NCBI GenBank assembly: GCA_002005505.1
Contig: MVGU01001915.1
Span: 7,501 to 19,599 of the forward strand
Direction of reading: 5' to 3'
Length of the DNA: 12,099 bases
Source of the DNA: Botryococcus braunii
Lineage: Eukaryota > Chlorophyta > Trebouxiophyceae
Shown here: one piece after another, positions 1-6,810 of the stretch
How the letters are laid out: every line of letters begins with the position of its first letter
How positions within the stretch are numbered: position 1 is the stretch's first letter
Notes under the pieces: generated by a model
What the model saw: the letters and a program-made list of their open reading frames with translations, nothing else
The model's database searches: none
Told to the model about the DNA's origin: nothing
Position numbers and translations under genes: made by a program

Positions 1-175
1 GATGTACATCTCTGTTGGCATGCCACGGGACAATACCTTGTACTGCAATTTGCAGGTACAGATGTACATATTTATTGGCACGCCAAAGCATAAATATCTT
101 ACAGAGCGGGTGCAGATGTACATCTCTGTTGGCACGCCACGGGACAATACCTCGTACTGCAATTTACAGGTACAT
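1..175. repeat. Tandem repeat, about 60-bp unit, three copies
   Basis: Copies start at 1, 61 and 115, each with GATGTACAT. Copies 1 and 3 are 60 bp and differ at only a few bases; copy 2 is 54 bp and diverged after its first third. A partial fourth start (ATGTACATCTGTG) follows at about 175. All three lengths are multiples of three and a plus-strand frame (2 to 397) stays open through them, giving repeated MYISVG/MYIFIG blocks. I recognise no protein family, so a satellite-like repeat is more likely than a gene. The array may continue left of the window. Confidence 0.85.
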
Positions 176-387
176 ATGTACATCTGTGTATCTCCACTTA
201 TGCAAATCACCCTCATTGAGATGATTACTACTTGGCAGGAACTGGGACGCTTCCACAAGAAACGTCACAGGGGCTGGAATGGACTCCTCGTCCCACATGT
301 ACTGAATAGTACTCAAGGACTATCAGCTTTGGATCGAAAGCTCGTTAGCAATTCCCTTCCCGGGAGAGGCTCCGGGGCCGTGGCACT
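176..387. other. Left flank of the retrotransposon, no recognised gene
   Basis: Unique-looking sequence between the 60-bp repeats and the target duplication. The plus-strand frame that starts at the window edge remains open to a TAA at 395-397, inside the LTR. If the element and one copy of the duplication are removed in thought, the same frame continues in the right flank to a TGA at 6151-6153. No known domain is visible, so whether it was ever coding is unknown. Confidence 0.4.
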
Positions 388-392
388 CCATT
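388..392. repeat. Target site duplication, left copy (CCATT)
   Basis: CCATT directly precedes the left LTR and recurs directly after the right LTR at 6081-6085. A 5-bp duplication is the normal footprint of copia-type integrase. It fixes both ends of the element. Confidence 0.92.
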
Positions 393-1095
393 TGTAAAAG
401 GTTATGGGCAGTGGCGTATCCTGTAAGCAAGCAGACAGGTCGTAAGTTCGTGCCTCTCCAGCTACAGTCCTTGACGACTGTCTGCTCTTTTAGACACATG
501 CAACTGCATGAACAAGACTGGCATCCTTATGTGCCCAGTATCTTTCCAAACCAGTTCCGTTACATGTTGATCTGTCAATGAGCATCTACACACGGATAAG
601 CTCCTGACGGCTGAAAGCAAGTACCTTCCTATACTCAATCAAGACTCCGTCCCTTAGCTGTTTGGGAGACTTGATTGTCCACTAAGATGGTTCACTTACA
701 AACAAGCAATCAAACATAAACACATTACCAATACACATCCTGCGTCACCGCACCTGTAAGCAAGCAGACAGGTCGTAAGTTCGTGCCTCTCCAGCTACAG
801 TCCTTGACGACTGTCTGCTCTTTTAGACACATGCAACTGCATGAACAAGACTGGCATCCTTATGTGCCCAGTATCTTTCCAAACCAGTTGCTCGACTATG
901 CGGTGATCGCAGCTTTAATAGTCCTTTCACGCTAACGCGTAATCTAAATCAGATTGTACCTTATGTTCGAAATAGACCTCATCCGAACGTGTCTTGAGGT
1001 ACCTTATGTGGATAGTGGACCCGTATCCTAATAATGTACATTTGAAGATCACCTAAAGCACAAGGCATTCTATAATGTATGTTCACAACTCAACA
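393..1095 (-). repeat. 3' LTR (703 bp)
   Basis: Minus-strand sequence begins TGTTGAG (at 1095) and ends TTTTACA (at 393), giving the standard TG...CA termini. It has the same length as the right LTR (constant offset 4,985) and I found no mismatch on reading both through. It carries two copies of a 137-bp segment (420-556 and 753-889) and four CCTTATG motifs (525, 858, 959, 1002). Confidence 0.95.
420..889 (-). repeat. 137-bp direct repeat inside the 3' LTR
   Basis: Positions 420-556 and 753-889 read as the same 137 bases, 333 bp apart. On the plus strand they begin CCTGTAAGCAAGC and end AAACCAGTT. The sequence between and after them is unrelated. Both units contain a CCTTATG motif and short hairpin arms (ACAGTC/GACTGT). 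Confidence 0.93.
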
Positions 1096-1104
1096 CTTCC
1101 CCTT
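1096..1104 (-). other. Polypurine tract (plus-strand DNA primer)
   Basis: Minus strand reads AAGGGGAAG immediately before the TGTTGAG start of the 3' LTR. This is the expected position and composition for the RNase H-resistant primer of second-strand synthesis. Confidence 0.85.
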
Positions 1105-1115
1105 GCCTGCATGCT

Positions 1116-3590
1116 TTATGTGTATCTTCTCAAACCTAGTGAATCACGATGACCAACAAACACGGGCTTAGCAAGTGGCTTGGTCATAATGTCAGCCACA
1201 TTTCGAGCAGATTCTACATAGAGGATATCTACCTGCCCAAGTGCCATAGCTTCCCTAGCATAGTGGAAGCTTACTGCAACATGCTTTGTGAATTTGGAAT
1301 AAAGGGGGTTCCGTAAATTGGAAATGCATCCTTGGTTGTCACAGAAAATTTTGACTCTCCAAGGTGCAGCTCCAATCTCTTCCAAGAAGCCCCTAAGCCA
1401 GTTGGCTTCCTTCACAATATGGCCTGCTGCCATAAACTCGGCTTGCACAGTTGAGGTAGCAACTGAGCTCTGCTTCTTGCTTCCCCAAACCACGGCACTA
1501 CCATAGACTGATAGAACATAGCCAGTGGTGGAATACCTGTGGTCCAGGTCCCCAGCATAGTCGGCATCAACATAGCCTTCTAGCTCAGGCCCCTTTCCAC
1601 CCAGAGTAAGAGCTAATTCTCTCGTATCTCTCAAGTACTTCAGCACTCGAATGGCCTCATTCCAGTGTGAGGTAGTGGGTGTCATTCTATACCTTGACAA
1701 CACTCCAACCGCCTGAGAAATGTCAGGCCGGGTCGTATTGGCAATATATAGCAACGATCCAATCAACTCACAGTACCGATGACCAGGTGGCAGTGGGGTA
1801 CCTGCCCCATGTGACAAACCATCTGAGGACTCGGGTCTGCTGCTAGCCACGAAGTCCTTGGACATGGGGGTATCAACCACACGCCCATCATCAGCAACCC
1901 CAACCTTTTCCACAAGAGCATCAATCTTGGGAGTGCAACTCATGGAAATAGTGCCCTGAACTCTATTGCGTAGGACCTGACACCCCAGGAAATCATTCAC
2001 CTCTCCCAAATCATGGATGGTGAAGTCCTTCTTCAACAACTCTTTCCCCCACTCAATCTCTGCAACCAATCTGGCAACTATGAGAAGATCATCAACATAA
2101 ACAAGAATAAAGGACAGGTTGCCATCAGGGGCCCTCCTGATGTATACACCCGCATCACTCTTGCACACACTATACCCCATCACGCTCAACTTGTCGGTCA
2201 AGGTCTTGTGCCAAGCCCGTGGGGCTTGTTTTAGACCGTATAGTGCCTTCCTGAGCTTGCACACAACCCTCGTGTTGCCATTCTCAAATCCTGGTGGTTG
2301 GGTCACATAGACCTCTTCCTCCAACTCTCCATTGAGAAAAGCCGTCTTGATATCCACTTGGTGGATCTCAAGATTCTGTGTGGCAGCCACTGCCAGCACA
2401 GCCCTCCTTGCCCCATAGCTGCTGGTGGGTGCAAATACCTCCCCAACATCTATCCCAGGGATCTGTCTACACCCTTGGGCAACTAACCTTGCTTTAAAGC
2501 GAGTAACATTCCCATGTGCATCAATTTTAGTGGAGAATATCCAATGGACAGGAATAACTTTTTGTCCATGTGGTCTGTCCACATACTCTAGAACCTCATG
2601 GGTATCAAGGGAATCCATCTCTTCCCTCATTGCTTGTTGCCAAAAATCCCACTGAGGGGAGCATTGGGCTTCCCTCAGGTTAGATGGCACGTGAACCTTT
2701 CCCAGCTTGACATAAGGTACATTTTGTACCTTATGCTGAGACTCTGCAGTACTGTCAGCACTCCTGGGACTGTTGTCTTTTATATTCCTCTGATCCTGGT
2801 TCCCAGAATAAGGTACATTTTGTACCTTATGTTGAGATCCTGCAGTACAGCCAGAACTGCCAGAGCCCTCCCCAACTCTCTCTCTTGAACTGCCAGACTC
2901 ATGCGCTCCACCATTACAATCTCTCACCTTTCTCAATGCAGGTGGAAGCAGCAGCTCTCTCTCTCTCCTGGACTCACACCTAGGTACACTACTCTGACTT
3001 TCCTGAGCTGCGCCTACTGTGTCAGGCTGCACCCCATAAGCATGACTGGTTCCCAGCTCAACTTGGCTACGTGCTTCCCCTGCTGCTGGCACTTCTAGCC
3101 CACTACTCTTCTCGCTAACATCTTCTCCAAGCATAGCCTCCCCTGTCTCAACCTGCCTCTGCAAATCAGGGAGACCTACCGAGGGTGGCTCACTCACAAG
3201 TACCTGGCCTGAGCCAGGGTCATGCATGGGGACCCCTACTGAGTCCCTCCTAGCCTGGCGCTGTTCATAACGCTGATCCCTTGTGAGGGTGGTTCCTGGG
3301 GGAAGTCTATGTTGAGACTTCCCCTGGAACCTGACCCCCTCCTGCATCTTCTGCAGTTTGTCCAGCTGCGAGTGCGCTTCAGCACCCCCCCGAGCTAAGT
3401 TTTGAAGATGGCCCAGCACTGACCATGACTGCTGTGAGGTCTCTGAAGTGGCAGGGGAACCATCCTGGCTGCTGGGGGCTCCAGCCACAGGTCCGACTGA
3501 GCTCCTCAGCCTGCTGTGATCCTCTGGAGAGCTGGCAGTGGTAGCAGGAGATCCAGTGGGCTTGCACTCCACCACTGCCGCCGATACCAA
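1116..3590 (-). CDS. Copia Pol fragment: linker, reverse transcriptase, RNase H (integrase absent)
   Basis: An 824-residue open frame that copies element RNA into DNA and degrades the RNA strand. Residues 1-305 are a low-complexity Ser/Gly/Glu/Gln-rich linker, normally found between integrase and reverse transcriptase. The reverse transcriptase (RVT_2 type) spans about 313-556, with HWIFSTKID (349-357), FKARLVAQG (365-373), VDIKTAFLNGE (412-422), ALYGLKQAPRAW (449-460) and catalytic YVDD (498-501). Linker-to-thumb features such as SLLYIANTTRPDI (612-624) follow. RNase H spans about 671-802, with DAD (675-677), AEF (717-719) and CDN (750-752) supplying the acidic residues, then KHVAV and ADIMTKPLAKPVF near the end. 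These motifs are intact. The frame opens at a TTG, not an ATG, and an upstream in-frame stop (3624-3626) separates it from the protease, so its start is not a genuine initiation site but most likely the edge of a deletion. It uses a different frame from gag. Confidence 0.93.
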   Translation of the reverse strand: MVSAAVVECKPTGSPATTASSPEDHSRLRSSVGPVAGAPSSQDGSPATSETSQQSWSVLGHLQNLARGGAEAHSQLDKLQKMQEGVRFQGKSQHRLPPGTTLTRDQRYEQRQARRDSVGVPMHDPGSGQVLVSEPPSVGLPDLQRQVETGEAMLGEDVSEKSSGLEVPAAGEARSQVELGTSHAYGVQPDTVGAAQESQSSVPRCESRRERELLLPPALRKVRDCNGGAHESGSSRERVGEGSGSSGCTAGSQHKVQNVPYSGNQDQRNIKDNSPRSADSTAESQHKVQNVPYVKLGKVHVPSNLREAQCSPQWDFWQQAMREEMDSLDTHEVLEYVDRPHGQKVIPVHWIFSTKIDAHGNVTRFKARLVAQGCRQIPGIDVGEVFAPTSSYGARRAVLAVAATQNLEIHQVDIKTAFLNGELEEEVYVTQPPGFENGNTRVVCKLRKALYGLKQAPRAWHKTLTDKLSVMGYSVCKSDAGVYIRRAPDGNLSFILVYVDDLLIVARLVAEIEWGKELLKKDFTIHDLGEVNDFLGCQVLRNRVQGTISMSCTPKIDALVEKVGVADDGRVVDTPMSKDFVASSRPESSDGLSHGAGTPLPPGHRYCELIGSLLYIANTTRPDISQAVGVLSRYRMTPTTSHWNEAIRVLKYLRDTRELALTLGGKGPELEGYVDADYAGDLDHRYSTTGYVLSVYGSAVVWGSKKQSSVATSTVQAEFMAAGHIVKEANWLRGFLEEIGAAPWRVKIFCDNQGCISNLRNPLYSKFTKHVAVSFHYAREAMALGQVDILYVESARNVADIMTKPLAKPVFVGHRDSLGLRRYT
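2712..2734. repeat. 23-bp palindrome in pol linker, copy 1
   Basis: Arms ATAAGGTACA (2712-2721) and TGTACCTTAT (2725-2734) are perfect reverse complements around TTT. The right arm matches LTR sequence at 955-964. It encodes KVQNVPY in the linker. Confidence 0.9.
2808..2830. repeat. 23-bp palindrome in pol linker, copy 2
   Basis: The same arms at 2808-2817 and 2821-2830, 96 bp (32 codons) from copy 1. Flanking bases (TGAGA, then CTGCAGTAC) are also conserved, so a unit of about 45-50 bp was duplicated in frame. Residues 249-261 and 281-293 of the Pol ORF are near-identical as a result. Confidence 0.9.
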
Positions 3591-4633
3591 GCATGCATGA
3601 CTGGGTTGTGTAGTAAAGACAGATCATTTACAAGGTGCACCGATGCACCACTATCTATCAGCCACGAGGTACTGCAAGCCCCATGAGATGTAGGGGTAAG
3701 CACATTCAACGAAACGAACATAGGCTCACCAGCACCTGGAGGAGGTGGTGGTGGGAGATGCCAGCCTGGGAAGAAGGGGAAGATAGTGGACACAGATCCA
3801 GGAGGATGTGAGGTTGACACGGGAGGGCCTCCTCTGGACTGGCCAGCATCCCACCAGCTGGCTTGTTGCTGAGGAGCTCCAGTGCCCCACCACGCAGCTG
3901 GGCCCGCACTTGCAGCTTGCATTGTGCCACGTAGAGCTTGCAGCCTCTTCAGTTCCAGGCAATCCCTCCAGAAATGTCCCGTCCCGTTGCAGAAGCGACA
4001 CGCCAGTTCCTCCTTTGGCCTCCTGCCACGTCCAGACCCTCGCCCCCTGCCTCCAGCGTTGTGAGCAGAAGGGCCATAGGGGGCCTGACCATCAGCAGGT
4101 GCTCCAGTTCCCACTCCTGGTGCTGCTCCAGCGCCCGGTGCAGCTCCAGCGCCTTGGGGAGGCCCAGGGATTCCACCCTGAGCTGGCACGGCTGCTGCTG
4201 CTGCTGCCATAACTGCTGCAGCTGATGCTGTGACTTGCACTGACTCTGCCAGCGGGATATCCTGGTACTCCAAGTTCTCAATGGCAGTGAGGATCGTCTC
4301 CAGCATGTTGTAGGGGTCTGACTTGGCGGAGGTAATTGCCCAAGCGTCGTTCTGCAAGACTGCAGGTAGTCCCTTATACATATACCTGCAGATCTGGCGG
4401 TCGCTCAGCTGATGGTTATTGGCCTCCAGGGAGGCGGCAATACTGATAACTCGGTGGCACCATTCTTGCACTGTCTCTCCCTTTACCATGCCTTGTTTGA
4501 GCCCCTTGATCCACTTCTCGTTGATTTCCCTGTCCTTCCCTCCAGTGCAGCGGTCTGCCATCCACTGAATGAAGTCAAAAGCGCTCCCCCGCTGTTTGAC
4601 TTCGTCGTGCCACATGGACGGGACAGACTGCAA
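3506..4633 (-). pseudogene. Copia gag C-terminal part, zinc knuckle and truncated protease
   Basis: A 375-codon open stretch, beginning with a non-ATG codon because the true gag start lies upstream in another frame. Residues 1-130 resemble the UBN2-type copia capsid region: FIQWMADRC, ETVQEWCHRVISIAASLE, then KGLPAVLQ. An Ala/Gly/Pro-rich hinge follows (about 135-205), then a basic RGRGSGRGRR patch. A perfect CX2CX4HX4C zinc knuckle for RNA binding is formed by C212, C215, H220 and C225 (about 3959-4000). The aspartic protease begins with WLIDSGAS (324-331; catalytic D327 at 3653-3655) and the family-like HLVNDLSLL. Similarity then stops at about residue 346, and the last 29 codons look like out-of-frame readthrough. 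The rest of the protease and all of the integrase should follow here, so I place a deletion breakpoint near 3590-3605, beside ATGCATGC. Product: virus-like particle protein, not predicted to be processed normally. Confidence 0.85.
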
Positions 4634-4635
4634 AA
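4632..4635 (-). other. Gag frameshift site (homopolymer)
   Basis: AAAA on the plus strand (TTTT in the element). Gag similarity passes from one frame to the other within a few codons of this run. One extra T would join both halves. The bases do not fit a classical X-XXY-YYZ slippery heptamer in the gag frame, so a deletion or a sequencing error is more likely than programmed shifting. Confidence 0.6.
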
Positions 4636-4962
4636 TAAATGTTTTACTGCTGCGTTCTCTGCGGTCTTAGGCATAGCTGTCTCCAACGCTCCCATTGCTC
4701 CTTTTTGCATTGCGCAAGACTCCAGCTCTTCACGCCAGGCACTGAAATTAGTGCGATCAGCCTTCAGCTGTGTAGACATCTTGGGATTGGAGGAGTTCAT
4801 CGTGTATGCATACGAGCTGGCTGTAGTGCCTGCAGTGGTCTGTCCTGACTGTCCAGCTCCTGAGGAGGCCGTGCTGCCTCCTGCTGGTGTTGCCATAGTC
4901 TCTGTACTGCTGGGATTACTTTCAGAAACCTTGATTTGGGAACGAGTTTGAGGTCTGGTCAT
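4634..4962 (-). pseudogene. Copia gag N-terminal part, before the frameshift
   Basis: Gag most likely starts at the ATG at 4962-4960; a stop lies seven codons upstream. About 109 codons are in the gag frame. The first 60 are Ser/Thr/Gly/Ala-rich and disordered. Then comes LKADRTNFSAWREELES, matching the L-x-x-x-N-[FY]-x-x-W start that is typical of copia Gag. The frame runs on to 4483 but stops looking like Gag after AVKHLF (about 4636); the capsid similarity resumes at once in the neighbouring frame. One base is therefore missing, or a -1 ribosomal shift occurs, in the four-A run at 4632-4635. Confidence 0.8.
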
Positions 4963-5363
4963 ACACTTCACTTGCTCTCACAGCGTTCAGCCTGACACAG
5001 CTGGTTTAAGTATACCCTTCCGGCGTGCACCACAGCACTTTCAAGTATTCCACCCTTTCGAGGTCTAGCATGTACCCTTAATATGCAAGATATGCAAAAT
5101 ATTCTTCAGCAATTCAATTGCTTGACCACCCGGACCTACTGACGGTCTCACGACAACGACGACGGGTGATAATCTCAGGTCACTTCACGGAAAAAAAAAA
5201 CTTCCCAAGATATTGAAGACTCTGTCCGTAGGCCTTCTGAGTGAATATCCAGTTGTTCCTTTTTTACTTCTTCTTGCCGTCAGGCGAGTCCGTGGAAAAC
5301 CCAGTACAGATGCATCCGATGATGCCATGCACTCCTGTCTGCCCTTGGCTCAGCTGGAAGGGC
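4963..5363 (-). other. Element 5' leader, between primer-binding site and gag
   Basis: About 400 nt with no supported ORF. Contains a ten-base homopolymer (A on the plus strand, about 5190-5199). RNA packaging and dimerisation signals usually lie in this region of LTR elements, but I can identify none. Confidence 0.6.
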
Positions 5364-5377
5364 GTGGGCCCATAACC
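5364..5377 (-). other. Primer-binding site for a half initiator tRNA-Met
   Basis: Plus strand GTGGGCCCATAACC is identical to the anticodon stem-loop of plant-type initiator tRNA-Met, which contains GUGGGCCCAUAACC. The element strand is thus complementary to an internal tRNA segment, not the 3' CCA end. Drosophila copia is known to use such a cleaved half-tRNA primer. The match weakens further left, where a gapped likeness to the tRNA D-arm (GCTCAGCTGGAAGGGC, about 5349-5364) remains. The site directly abuts the 5' LTR. Confidence 0.85.
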
Positions 5378-5394
5378 TGTAAAAGGTTATGGGC
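5368..5394 (-). repeat. Hairpin joining U5 end and primer-binding site
   Basis: On the element strand, GCCCATAACC (5394 to 5385, inside U5) is separated by the 7-nt loop TTTTACA (5384 to 5378, the LTR end) from GGTTATGGGC (5377 to 5368, the primer-binding site). The 10-bp stem is perfect. The U5 arm has the same sequence as the tRNA primer. Confidence 0.9.
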
Positions 5395-5404
5395 AGTGGC
5401 GTAT

Positions 5405-5874
5405 CCTGTAAGCAAGCAGACAGGTCGTAAGTTCGTGCCTCTCCAGCTACAGTCCTTGACGACTGTCTGCTCTTTTAGACACATGCAACTGCATGAACAA
5501 GACTGGCATCCTTATGTGCCCAGTATCTTTCCAAACCAGTTCCGTTACATGTTGATCTGTCAATGAGCATCTACACACGGATAAGCTCCTGACGGCTGAA
5601 AGCAAGTACCTTCCTATACTCAATCAAGACTCCGTCCCTTAGCTGTTTGGGAGACTTGATTGTCCACTAAGATGGTTCACTTACAAACAAGCAATCAAAC
5701 ATAAACACATTACCAATACACATCCTGCGTCACCGCACCTGTAAGCAAGCAGACAGGTCGTAAGTTCGTGCCTCTCCAGCTACAGTCCTTGACGACTGTC
5801 TGCTCTTTTAGACACATGCAACTGCATGAACAAGACTGGCATCCTTATGTGCCCAGTATCTTTCCAAACCAGTT
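5405..5874 (-). repeat. 137-bp direct repeat inside the 5' LTR
   Basis: Same duplication as in the other LTR, at 5405-5541 and 5738-5874. Presence in both LTRs means it was in the template before the last round of reverse transcription. Confidence 0.93.
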
Positions 5875-5897
5875 GCTCGACTATGCGGTGATCGCAG

Positions 5898-5905
5898 CTT
5901 TAATA
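5898..5905 (-). promoter_or_regulatory. Possible TATA-like box in the 5' LTR
   Basis: Minus strand TATTAAAG, about 180 nt into the LTR. It is the clearest TATA-like string in the U3 part of the LTR, but an A/T-rich octamer is weak evidence. The 3' LTR has the same string at 913-920. Confidence 0.25.
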
Positions 5906-6080
5906 GTCCTTTCACGCTAACGCGTAATCTAAATCAGATTGTACCTTATGTTCGAAATAGACCTCATCCGAACGTGTCTTGAGGTACCTTATGTGGATAG
6001 TGGACCCGTATCCTAATAATGTACATTTGAAGATCACCTAAAGCACAAGGCATTCTATAATGTATGTTCACAACTCAACA

Positions 6081-6085
6081 CCATT
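6081..6085. repeat. Target site duplication, right copy (CCATT)
   Basis: Directly follows the LTR terminus CAACA and equals 388-392. Confidence 0.92.
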
Positions 6086-6501
6086 GCACAAAAAGGCAAA
6101 CATGTCGGACCCTCGATGAGCACATGACTCTACTGGAGGCCCCGTTACCCTGACCGCGCGGTATGAACTCCCTTCTGGTGGCTCCTTGATTTAAAAAGGG
6201 ATGCTAACTACCCCTGTAGTAAGCTCATATCGTGTAGCTTGCCTTGTGCAGTAAGGCATAGTATGCATGGTTGTAGTACAGCTTCCCAAAGTGCACTCTG
6301 AAACAATCAACACACGCATTTCAAAGTTAGTTGAGGCAATACTCAATGTTTTAGACGTCTGGGTCGACCCAGACGCCTCACAACCTCTATGAGCCATAAA
6401 AAGTCCTTAAAATTGTCAAAATGGCTTTGAAAGGCAAAATACTGCTTTCCCCTCGGATCCCCCCAACTCTGGATGGGGGAAACCACGTGCAGAGGCTTTA
6501 A
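6086..6501. other. Right flank of the retrotransposon, no recognised gene
   Basis: Only short overlapping frames on the minus strand (6191-6397 and 6343-6534), without recognisable domains. Contains the 20-bp palindrome described separately. Confidence 0.4.
6356..6375. repeat. Perfect 20-bp palindrome
   Basis: CGTCTGGGTC followed directly by GACCCAGACG, with a SalI-type GTCGAC centre. Two further pairs are possible beyond one mismatch. The function is unknown. Confidence 0.85.
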
Positions 6502-6621
6502 AGCAAATTTGCCCTTCCAGCTCCACCCTCCCACACCCCAAGCCGCCCATTCTATGCCGCTGATGAGGTAAGAACCTACTTCAACTCGTTACTGCAAGAT
6601 GCAAAAGTCTATAATGGCAAG

Positions 6622-6801
6622 ATGGCCTCAAGTGGTTCTATGGTGGTTGTATGGAAATTTTCGCGGAGACCTGCGTATGTTCTCAGCAAACGGGATCCCA
6701 AAATTCGGCATTTCCATGTGAATCGCCAGCGCCCAGCTTTCTTATTTCATCCAGTGGTCTTTGATTCACCTTCTGCCGACATTCCATCAATGATATCATA
6801 A
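6622..6801 (+). CDS. Possible small ORF or terminal exon, unknown product
   Basis: The frame is open from 6502 to the TAA at 6799-6801, 99 sense codons; its first ATG is at 6622, giving 59 residues. The conceptual product looks protein-like (mixed charged, aromatic and aliphatic residues, for example MVVVWKFSRRPAYVLSKRDP) and not low-complexity. The upstream open part includes TYFNSLLQDAKVYNGK, so a spliced exon with an acceptor after 6502 is possible. I recognise no family. Chance openness over about 300 bp cannot be excluded. Confidence 0.25.
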   Translation: MASSGSMVVVWKFSRRPAYVLSKRDPKIRHFHVNRQRPAFLFHPVVFDSPSADIPSMIS

Positions 6802-6810
6802 TATTATGAT
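6795..6810. repeat. 16-bp A/T-rich palindrome
   Basis: ATCATAAT followed by ATTATGAT, overlapping the stop codon of the small open frame. It could form a short hairpin at the 3' end of a transcript. Confidence 0.7.

Larger units (their letters stand above)
393..6080 (-). mobile_element. Ty1/copia LTR retrotransposon, integrase-less derivative
   Basis: A 5,688-bp insertion read on the minus strand. Order along the element is 5' LTR (5378-6080), primer-binding site (5364-5377), leader, gag (from ATG 4962), start of protease (about 3655), linker, reverse transcriptase, RNase H (stop at 1116), polypurine tract (1096-1104) and 3' LTR (393-1095). Reverse transcriptase next to a C-terminal RNase H with the ADIMTKPL ending is diagnostic of copia (Pseudoviridae). 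In this family integrase lies between protease and reverse transcriptase; here that stretch is absent, with none of the HHCC zinc-binding, D,D-35-E or VFLGY-type signatures in any frame. Together with the gag frameshift this makes the copy non-autonomous. Both LTRs are 703 bp and read as identical, and the target duplication is perfect, so the insertion is recent and was probably mobilised in trans. Confidence 0.95.
5378..6080 (-). repeat. 5' LTR (703 bp)
   Basis: Begins TGTTGAG at 6080 and ends TTTTACA at 5378 on the minus strand, directly next to the primer-binding site. As the 5' copy it should hold the promoter for the element RNA. I cannot place the U3/R/U5 borders from sequence alone. 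Contains the same 137-bp duplication (5405-5541 and 5738-5874) and the CATAAGG motifs. Confidence 0.95.

Noticed and set aside
1..175. CRISPR-like array
   Set aside because: The repeats are directly adjacent, with no unique spacers, and the setting is eukaryotic.
4412..4951. Plus-strand open frame of 179 codons across gag
   Set aside because: Antisense shadow of gag; the minus strand has the zinc knuckle, capsid motifs and protease start.
5340..5377. A possible host tRNA gene resembling the first half of initiator tRNA-Met
   Set aside because: Only the anticodon arm and a weak, gapped D-arm match exist; no acceptor, T-arm or second half follows, as the LTR begins at once. It is the primer-binding site.
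5213..5566. Plus-strand open frame of 117 codons
   Set aside because: Crosses from the element leader into the LTR against the element's direction and has no domain.
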